DNA of 64,000 nucleotides from Coniochaeta sp. PMI_546 (lineage: Eukaryota; Ascomycota; Sordariomycetes; Coniochaetales; Coniochaetaceae), in contig MU271149.1 of assembly GCA_021432605.1 (NCBI GenBank), positions 186,001 through 250,000 on the forward strand, in the 5' to 3' direction. Below the pieces are notes generated by a model. That model worked only from the letters and a program-made list of their open reading frames with translations. It was not told where the DNA came from and searched no databases. The position numbers and the translations under genes are program-made. Below, one piece after another: positions 56,301 through 64,000 of the stretch; position 1 is the first letter of the stretch; every line of letters begins with the position of its first letter.

Positions 56301-57182
56301 TTGTCAAAGTCTACAGTCACGCAGATTCAGCAGAGATGTAGAAAGGATATCGATAGCATATATAAACTTACTGAAATAGTTCATGAACGTCTTCTTCTTG
56401 AAGAGGTTCTTCCCGCCTTGCTCACCGAACCCGATGAAGTCGGCAGTGACAGACTTCTCAACCACGAGAACAGTTGCATTGTCACGATACTGGAGACCTC
56501 GTGACTTCGTCTTCCAGACAATTGCACTTGCTGCGCCGCTGGCTGTCTGGAGTTCGAGTTGCTTGATGCTGTCGCTGTCTAGTAGCTGTAGCTCGGGTAT
56601 CTTCTCCGCCGGCTGTAGGCTCGAAAGGACACGCACGGCAGTGATCTGGAACGGGTCTCTGCGAATCCATAATTGAACCTCAACCTTACGGGTAGGCCCC
56701 GTGGGGTCGCGGACGGACTGGAGGATGTAGTGCTGGGGATCTTTGATGAGCTCGACAGCCCACGTGATACCTTCCACTGCGTCAAGAGTTGCAATGAGCT
56801 TGCTCAAGGTGTCCTCAATGATGGTTCGCCTAGCAGTATTAATACTCGCTTGAAGGGGTCAGCGGAGAATAACGAAACCTTACGAGTTGAAATCGGAGTA
56901 CTGATCCCCTGATTTGACCTTTGGGTCGAATCGAATCCTCCAGACGCGAGGCCTTATGAACTGGATCAAGATAAGAGATCCATCGTTGAAGCGGAGGACG
57001 CGTCCATGGCTGGTTGCTGGATTTGTCTTCTTGTCTGGCAGGAGTTGATCATCGTCTTTATATGATAGCTTGCCCGGCTGTCTCAAGCCGGAGCCCGGAT
57101 TGTCGATATCATGGAAGAAGTCCTCGGCTTTCTTGAATATGTACGGGTCGCGAAACTTCACCTGTTCTCTGTAATCACCCAT
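53349..57182 (-). CDS. GH31 alpha-1,4-glucan lyase-type protein
   Basis: Predicted 1100-residue enzyme in ten exons: 57182-56884, 56829-56372, 56310-55347, 55274-54843, 54778-54511, 54461-54420, 54372-54111, 54044-53938, 53881-53714 and 53651-53349. All joins keep frame. By recalled family sequence it follows fungal and red-algal alpha-1,4-glucan lyases, which release 1,5-anhydro-D-fructose from starch or glycogen by elimination. Matching blocks are LKPRYVLGYHQGCYGYDNEG, DGMHIDVDMQDDYRTF, IKCSTNITPYIS, the nucleophile strand FVWQDMTSP (Asp near 559), GLWTGDNAS (second Asp near 656) and MYLDDGISRDSAP. There is no signal peptide, so it is intracellular, as for those lyases. It is divergent to the dehydratase-like gene. 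Hydrolase activity cannot be excluded from sequence. Confidence 0.88.
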
Positions 57183-58713
57183 GGTGTGTTTGGCGCCTGA
57201 TGAAAATTCTGGATAGATTCTGTCAAGGTTAAGTGAGGATCTGAGATCAAGATCGACTGTCTATTCCATGCGAGTCCGGAAGTCCTTGACTGATATACCT
57301 GGTCCTCTGGATGATGGGTGCTTGAATTTAAGAATCAATGGGACCACGAGTTCATGATAGATATCTAGGAAGAGGAACCAGCCACGGAAGCACGATCAAA
57401 TTCAGCTCTTCGTGATATGCAAATCTGCCGGGTGGGAGACCAGTCGGAAGACTATCCAGCTTCCCACCAACCCTGGATCCCGAGTTTTGCAGCTTTGCGC
57501 ACCATCAGTCGTGGGTCGTGCTTCTCGTCGGTCGTGCTTGCTGTCGGCTGTGTGTTCTCGTGAAGCTGGCTTGCATGCACCCGGGATTGTGGATGCTACC
57601 GCGGCGTTTCAGGGGCTTCAATTGAAGAGTTATCTTGACCAAGACTGTGTTGCCGATCTGATTATAGGGTCGTGAATGTAAGACCCATTACCGCTTACGA
57701 ACGGTCGCAGCGGCAGTGTACGTCTAGCACGGGACTGATCAGCCCATTTCCACAAGCTTTGGACTTGGCTGAATATCACAACAGCTCACCGGTCTCAACT
57801 GGCTCAAGGGATCGTTGTCTGCTGTCCCGATGCATCGCTTACCCCACGCTTGGGCTACCATATCCTATGCTGTGCGACGTCAACCCCGCCCGGAAGCTGT
57901 CCTGTGCACCCTTCTGTCTTCATTGTTGGAAATGAAAGGGGGCACTGGGGATCTCTGGAACCTGCCACGGCGGATTGAATCACAGCAGATCTCAGATGCA
58001 ATGTCGTAAGTCGTGACACCCGCTTCGGATGCATCCTCATGAGCGGGGAAATGGGCCACAGTCAGCATAGCGTGCCTTCCTATGGGGGGACTCATTCTCG
58101 TGGTCTTGCTATTGTATCATTGAGATGGGACTGGATGTTGTTCTTCTTGACGTTCGGAAGCTTCAGCTGGAGACCGAGGAAAGCATCGGGGTCGAGAAAC
58201 ACATAGATGCCATACATCTTGCTGAGTGTTCATGCTCCATTAAGACTCACCATGTGTCCGTTGATCGCTCGCCAAAAGTACAGATTCAGCATCCATCTAC
58301 TTCTGATTCTCGCGTTGGCAACCGAATTTAAGCGAGAGAATGGCCATGGCCTTACCGACCAGCTCTTCGGTAGAGAGTGTTGTAGCACGTAGCGCCTGGC
58401 CACCAAGGTGTGTCGACGACACGGACTTTCTGTGATGATGTATGACGGTCGCAGGTCGAGACGATCAGCGCAACACAAGGAGCGAAGGGCAGTTGGTAGA
58501 TAGTCGTATTCGATCCTGAATCGGTCCGTGAGACGTTCAACACGCGAAAAGGGCGGTCTCTGATTGCCAGGCATGGCGCGTCGGTTCGAGGAAATACGGA
58601 AGGAGTCAGCAATATAAGCGTATTCCGTCGACAACCGGTATTGTCATGTTGTCCCCGAGTGCTACTCAAAGAGTGTAGTGAAGTCAGCCAGACGAACCAC
58701 GGACCATACGAAC
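57183..58713. promoter_or_regulatory. Shared divergent promoter of the anhydrofructose gene pair
   Basis: This 1.5 kb lies between the two starts and contains no convincing gene. Two matches to the CreA carbon-repressor core SYGGRG are visible: CTGGGG at 57946-57951 and its reverse CCCCAC at 57842-57847. The motif is short and will occur by chance. An imperfect repeat of tcgtgctt lies near 57515-57545. Glucose repression of the pair is inference only. Confidence 0.4.
58613..58618 (+). promoter_or_regulatory. Candidate TATA box of the dehydratase-like gene
   Basis: TATAAG lies 96 bp upstream of the ATG at 58714, a typical distance for a fungal promoter with a short leader. Confidence 0.35.
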
Positions 58714-61672
58714 ATGGCTGAGAGACGCAAGGCAGTCCCCGTTCCGGTCTTCGAGAGCACTGTGATTGACGGTGACAGGCAAGATGGCTACTGGGTGGAA
58801 ACCTTCCACTTCAGTACTGCCGACAAGATTCCAGGGGTTATCACGTACGCCATTCGTCCTGCATGAAGTAAGTGAACGTGCTAACTGGAAGATAGATCCG
58901 GGCTGGTTTCTGGCAAGGTGGAATTCCTCGACAATCCCATGGCAGATGCTCATCATTCCGGCACAACTGCTCTAGAGGATCCTTCTGGATGTGAGCAAGC
59001 CCATCGTCTTGGCAAAGCATCGAGAGTGCTGATATGTCTTAGCGTGGACCAAATATGAGATTGCAAAATTCGACTCTCCTGTCGCTGTGGTCGCTGTTGA
59101 TGTCAGTGGCAATGGACTAACCGATGTGCTTGTCTGCCATGACTACGGCCCCTTCATGCTTGAGTGCAATCCCAAGGGAGGTTGGATCACCTGGCTCGAG
59201 AATCCGGGCCGGGATAACTTGAAGCAAAATCCAGAAAATCCAGGAGACAATCATTGGAAACAACGCGATATCGGGCGATGGCCTGCCATGCATAGGATGC
59301 GAGCGGGATATTTCACGCAAAAGTACCCAGACCACGTACCCTTTCCGCTCAAGTCCTCCTCACTGACAATGTGATCCGCACAGGTCATATCTTGAGGTTA
59401 TTGCTGCTTCGGTGGTATATGGCCCGCATGATAAGGTATGGCCTCGTGGTTCTTGGCAAGATCAACATATGATGGATATAGAAGCTAATGATGCTGCAGA
59501 TCACACCCATTCCAATCATCTTGTTTCAAGCACCCGAGAAAGTGCTTGAGGCGTGAGTTAACCTTGCTCCGTAACATGCCTCACGATGCCTAACTTGTGC
59601 CAAGTACCGAGTGGTCCAGAACTGTCGTCGACGATGAACATTTCACAGTCATCCATGAGGTGACGCAGAAGAAGTCTTTACACCCCCTTCAAGCCGAAGA
59701 AGTTCATGATTGACGCCTTTTTAGGTATGATGGACCGAATGGCTTAGAGTCCTTAATGGTATCCTCCCGCGAGGGTACCACCTGGCTGCACTTCGAGGAT
59801 GGCGCCTGGCACAGAACGTTGATTGGCATCGGTCAACCAAAAGAACCTCGTCAATCGCCAACGACCGAGTCACCCGGCTCCGGGGATCACTGGGGTGCCG
59901 GTTGTGCAGACGGGGGTGCTATCGGAAACGACCCTTTTGCGTATATCGCTACCCTCGACCCATTCCACGGCATAGCTGCCTGTGTGTATACCAAGGTGGA
60001 ACGTGGCATTAAGGATGCGAAATGGCAGAGGCAGGTTCTGGATGTTTATGGTACCCCAAACCAGCTGCAGAAAACTGGAGATGGACCGGGCCACTATATC
60101 GTCTGCGCTGACTTTGATGGTAAGTAAGGCTCCGTGCCATTTGGCAGCCGGTTAAGGATGCGGTCAAGCTGAAACTGCCCAGGAGACGGAGACGACGAGT
60201 TCCTGCTGTCACTCTTTGGTCCGTTGGACAGAGACGAAAGTGGGGAGTCGATACCTGTAAGCTTTCCCCATCTCAAGGAAATCTTCTGAGGACCTGCGAG
60301 CCCTAGGGAAGCTAATGAATGTTGTGATAGCCGCCACAGGGTCCACACCCGGAGAAAGGCATCATGTACTACAAGGCCATTGATCTCAAGAAAGGCCTTT
60401 TTGCAAAATGGAGGATTGCCGAAGAATCATCTGCCCGCATCGCAATTGGGTTTGTGTTCTTCCTCCGTGTGAAATATCGCCGGATCTCCCAACTGATGTT
60501 TTTCTTTAGTAACTTTGGTGGAAACGGAAATCTTGACCTTGTTTCCATCGGGTATAACGTCGCGAGATATTATGAAGAGCCTAACCCTGTCGTGACTCTA
60601 CATCTGAACAAGACCACAAAGCCGCAAGCACAGATTACGCAGAGTCCAATCGTCCCAACTGTGTGGGACGACGAGGGGCTCGTGTATCTTGCCCTTCCAG
60701 GAACGGTGTCAAGCGCCCAGTCTCTGTCGCTCATCGAGATAGCCAACTATGCCTTAACTGTGGAGATACATCCACCAGGTAGCAAGATTCTCATAGACAC
60801 GGGCGAGGGAGTCAAAGTGTTGTACGGCTCCATTGCAGACATCAACGGCCCACGCAAGCCTCTAGGTGTACCTGCTTTTCCCACCCTCGCGTCCACCAAC
60901 AGTGACGACTCGAGTCTTAGCGCTGATGGCGACAACGGAGCCATTCTACTTCGATTAACTCCAATCAATGACATGGAGCCGGGAGAGTGGTCTACTGCCG
61001 ATGAGGTGCCGGTGCGTACGACATTCGATACTAGTGGACTTGGCTTCGAGCTCAAGCCACTCGCTTTCACAAAGGTCGAGGATCTTTGGTGGGGAGAGCC
61101 GTTCAAAGGGCTGGACTTCTATAACATGAGTGGCTTCCATTTCCGGTTTCTGCATGATAAGAGTCAGATCGCGCACTTGCAGTTCTGGACAGCCGGTAGG
61201 TTCTCAACTTCTCCCTTCCGTCTGATCGCAAATATGTCAGGAAACTGGTACTAACATGACGAACGAAGGCACGGGAGTGAACTGCGGAGTGCATAACCAC
61301 ACCGACTCCATCTTCCAGGAGATTCACATCTGCCTCTCAGCTGGAACAGGAGATGGTGGCCTGTCTCGCCTCAAAGATGACTATGAGGATACTCCACCTT
61401 CCAAGGTCCCCGACCTGGACGACAGCACCTTTGACCACGTGCCGCTTCCTGTGCTCTACGAGCACGGTGGCCTCTGGTATCGTGACTCATATGACGAGCC
61501 GATTCGTGGGAAGAACAACATTGTGGCATATCCATGGCACAAATGGCAAGCGGGTAGCGGGGTCAATGTTGATGTGTGGTTGGCACTGGAGTTCAATCCT
61601 GATCTCGACGTAGGTGAGGCGTCCGAGACACAAGTCGGCCAGCGTCTGCCCACGAGATTCCAACCTCGTTGA
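58714..61672 (+). CDS. Aldos-2-ulose / 1,5-anhydro-D-fructose dehydratase-like protein
   Basis: Predicted 785-residue protein in eleven exons: 58714-58844, 58896-58990, 59043-59322, 59384-59435, 59500-59552, 59605-59673, 59725-60119, 60183-60256, 60331-60449, 60510-61195 and 61269-61672. The pattern matches, from memory, Phanerochaete aldos-2-ulose dehydratase: an FG-GAP-like beta-propeller (AVDVSGNGLTDVLVCHDYG; CADFDGDGDDEFLLSLFG; IGNFGGNGNLDLVSIG) followed by a cupin-like part with GVHNHTDSIFQEIH (metal-binding His/Glu) and AYPWHKWQAGSG. PAMHRMRAGYF is another shared block. The enzyme dehydrates 1,5-anhydro-D-fructose or glucosone to pyrones (ascopyrone M/microthecin, cortalcerone). There is no signal peptide. 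It is shorter than the basidiomycete enzyme at the C-terminus. Exon 6's donor (gtcttt) is weak. Confidence 0.82.
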
Positions 61673-63112
61673 CGAGGTGAAATTGGGCACTTGTGCTTGT
61701 AAATCATGTAGTCTCAGTATCCGGAATGAATGTTTTCCTTGGGGGTCAATTTTCTGCGTGATATCGATCGAGACTTGTCGTAGGCGCGAGGATAGCACTT
61801 CTGATAGCCTACTCTAGCTGACTATCAGGTAGAAAGTGCAGTTCAAGAGAGGCCCTGAGTTGCAACTATTGTGCTGTCTTGGTTTTGTCTACTCTTGGTC
61901 CACGCTACAGCCGTATCGATAATATTATCGAAGAATGGGGCGGAAAGGAGTCGAGGGTGGCAATTACCGAGCCATTGTCGAAGATGGCGACATCAGAGAA
62001 GCTCTCGATGATCTGCTGGTAATGTTTGTGAAGCAGTGGTCCTATTCCCTCGTATCGCGAGGTCACCGGCATGATAATGGCGCGGCCACCATGGAAGAAA
62101 ATGTGTAGAAAGATACCAGGAGTCGTGCGAGTAGTAGATGGATCTCGTCTTCCTGCGTCTCGGGAGAATCTGTCTGCTGGAGAATCTGTCTTTCGGAGAA
62201 TCTTTATGGATGCTTGCTGGCTCCTCGCAAGTAGGTGTGGAAACTTGTGAAGGGCTTGAAGAGATAGCCCAGACCACGGCCCGGTTTCGGAAGGGTCGAT
62301 TCGAGACTTGTATATTGTTTTTCGATGCTTGGTTAGGCGTGATGTTTTCGACCGCCAATCATGTGCATTAAATAATGACACAGATTCTTAAAGGGAACGC
62401 CCTGGCACTGTCAACACTACTAGATGTTGGCTCTGTCATGCCTCGTTCAATATATCCACCGGCGAACTTTAGCTCGAACAGAGAGATTGCTTCCCATGTG
62501 CAAGGGTCTTTTGGCAACGTTACCACTGCGTGATAATTTCTGTACGGTCGAGGTCTTCACGCTTTATCAGTCCGCTTGTTGTTGACGGGGACTGTTGGGG
62601 TAACACAGGTCGATTTTGTTGAATCATGCAAGACCTTTAAACTGGTTACCTTACATAAACCGGGTGAGCATGATTAGCCGGGTTGTGAAACAGATAGGAC
62701 ATCGAAGAGTCACGGCAACATCTCGGTTCGCCTTGGTCACCTAGACTTACGAGGGTGAGCTGTATAGACTCAGAGATGATGATAAGATCATTTGGTGTCA
62801 TACTAATTTTCTGTGCTCATGATACATCGATATAAAATACGATGGCTACTTATCGTCTTTCGTATCACATGGATCATCATCCATTCACTTTCGACTTTCG
62901 TATCTCCATCAAATCAAGCATTGATGCTGGGCATCGAGAACCTATAGGTTGGTAACCCTACTCCTCAGCCCTCTACTTAAGGAGCCCGGATTATATAGGC
63001 TCACTGCGCACTTTCAAAAACTGCGCTCTTACACCATATATCTCAACCCTGCTCTTTATGTCTTGATAGCCTTGACTCATCCGACAACAAACTTTGCTCT
63101 ACAGTCTTCAGT
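61673..63112. other. Intergenic, with a 14-16 bp triple repeat
   Basis: No gene is recognised; a 158-codon minus frame at 61905-62381 has no domain I know. At about 62160-62205 the unit ggagaatctgtct occurs twice exactly and a third time shortened (ggagaatct). The last 120 bp hold a TATATA box and C/T-rich leader for the next gene. Confidence 0.4.
62992..62997 (+). promoter_or_regulatory. Candidate TATA box of the LPMO-like gene
   Basis: TATATA lies 116 bp upstream of the ATG at 63113, with a pyrimidine-rich stretch between them. Confidence 0.35.
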
Positions 63113-64000
63113 ATGAGCACCTCCCTTTCCTTAATCCAGTATGTCTTGTGCATACTAGGTGGAACCTTCACGGTCCACTCACACGGCATTATGAATGCGC
63201 CACACCCTTATAATCTTCATACAAAACCTCTGCTTCAGACTGATCCTCTCGGCAAAGAACCCCAATACCTCCCATTTCCTTGTCAAGGGCGCTTCGACGT
63301 CGAGCAGAGAACATCGATTACCGCTGGAGAACATGTTTTTGGGAATTTCACCATCGGCGCTGACCACCATGGTGGATCATGCCAGTTCAGCGTCACCTAC
63401 GAGGACCCTCCACCGAAAGACAAGTCGAAGTGGAAGGTAATCTACACAATAATTGGCGGCTGTCCTGCATCATCAACTGCGCCTATTGAACAACTGCTTC
63501 CTGTAAGTGGCCAGGACTCCGAGTCCCGGCAGGCTATACAGAACTGCGGTGACGATTCAGATGACAATGAAGACTGCGTCCGGCATTTCAACATCCCTTT
63601 CCCCCGAGATATGCCAAACGGCAATGCAACCTTTGCTTGGACGTGGTTCAACTCAGTTGGCCATCGGGAGATGTATATGTAAGGCTTGCTGGGCGAGTAT
63701 CGTGACAGTCCTGACTTTGGCTATAGGAACTGTGCTCCGATCTTGGTACAGGGCGGGTCAAACAATAGATCCTTTTTCGACAGCGACAGCCTTCCTCAGA
63801 TGTTTGTCGCCAACATCGAGGGCGAATGCAGCACTACAGAAGGAATACTATATTTTCCGAACCCGGGCAAGTACGGCAAAGTTCTTCAGGAAAGCGAAGA
63901 CAAATTGGGGGACCCAAATGGGCAGGGAAGCTGTGGAGTTGCAACTCTCCCGACATTCGAGAATATCGACCACAACGGCTCTTCGGTTCACCCTAGCAGC
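63113..64000 (+). CDS. Secreted LPMO-like copper protein (partial, AA11-like)
   Basis: The 5' part of a secreted protein; the window ends inside exon 2. Exons are 63113-63678 and 63727 onward; the splice joins REMY-M-NCAPI. The signal peptide (MSTSLSLIQYVLCILGG...) ends at HS, leaving mature HGIMNAPHPYN with His1, the first ligand of an LPMO copper brace. Further features are FPCQGR, DHHGGSCQFSVTYEDPPP, IIGGCP, FAWTWFNSVGHREMYMNCAP and paired cysteines. This pattern is known from fungal LPMO-like proteins near AA11 (chitin-active); the exact AA family is uncertain. It would act outside the cell on chitin or another polysaccharide. It lies downstream of the dehydratase-like gene on the same strand. 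Confidence 0.8.

Noticed and set aside
1-64000. Transposons, LTR elements, CRISPR arrays, tRNA genes
   Set aside because: I looked for terminal repeats, reverse-transcriptase or transposase motifs, regular repeat-spacer arrays and tRNA B-box patterns and found none I could support by eye. A dedicated scan could still find a tRNA.

Overview
The window is nuclear DNA of a filamentous ascomycete (Pezizomycotina), most likely a Sordariomycete. The evidence is short spliceosomal introns (about 47-110 bp, GTAAGT-like donors, CTAAC/CTGAC branch points), a lone 5S rRNA gene between protein genes, HET-domain proteins, a secreted glutamic protease, an LPMO-like protein, and housekeeping genes of fungal type (Srk1/Rck2 kinase, Rpd3, Rpn11, Ade13). 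Exon joins were placed by eye from splice signals, reading frame and remembered family sequences. No alignment, search or transcript was available.

Left third (1-24.3 kb): an Srk1/Rck2-type kinase; a relic patch with the broken tail of a sugar transporter; a secreted GH32 invertase/inulinase; an unknown protein; a Dal5-like MFS transporter; a membrane-anchored S33/TAP-like peptidase; an HSL-type esterase; a HET protein; a monocarboxylate-type MFS transporter; a 5S rRNA gene; and a cytochrome P450. Middle (25.9-39.1 kb): a secreted intradiol dioxygenase, a G1 glutamic protease, a second TAP-like peptidase, the divergent RPD3/RPN11 pair, an NTF2-like protein and a wall-type Ser/Thr-rich protein.

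Accessory stretch (41.3-50 kb): a 1241-residue protein-kinase/HET fusion whose linker appears to be encoded by four successive one-codon exons. Tail-to-tail with it lies a frameshifted kinase relative, followed by a small decayed gene. ADE13 follows at 50.8-52.6 kb.

Right end (53.3-64 kb): a divergent pair made of a GH31 protein of the alpha-1,4-glucan lyase type and a protein resembling aldos-2-ulose/1,5-anhydro-D-fructose dehydratase. Together they would form a two-gene anhydrofructose pathway: starch or glycogen to 1,5-anhydro-D-fructose to dehydrated pyrones such as ascopyrone M or microthecin. A secreted LPMO-like gene runs off the right edge. The two most interesting signals are this anhydrofructose gene pair and the one-codon-exon kinase-HET gene.
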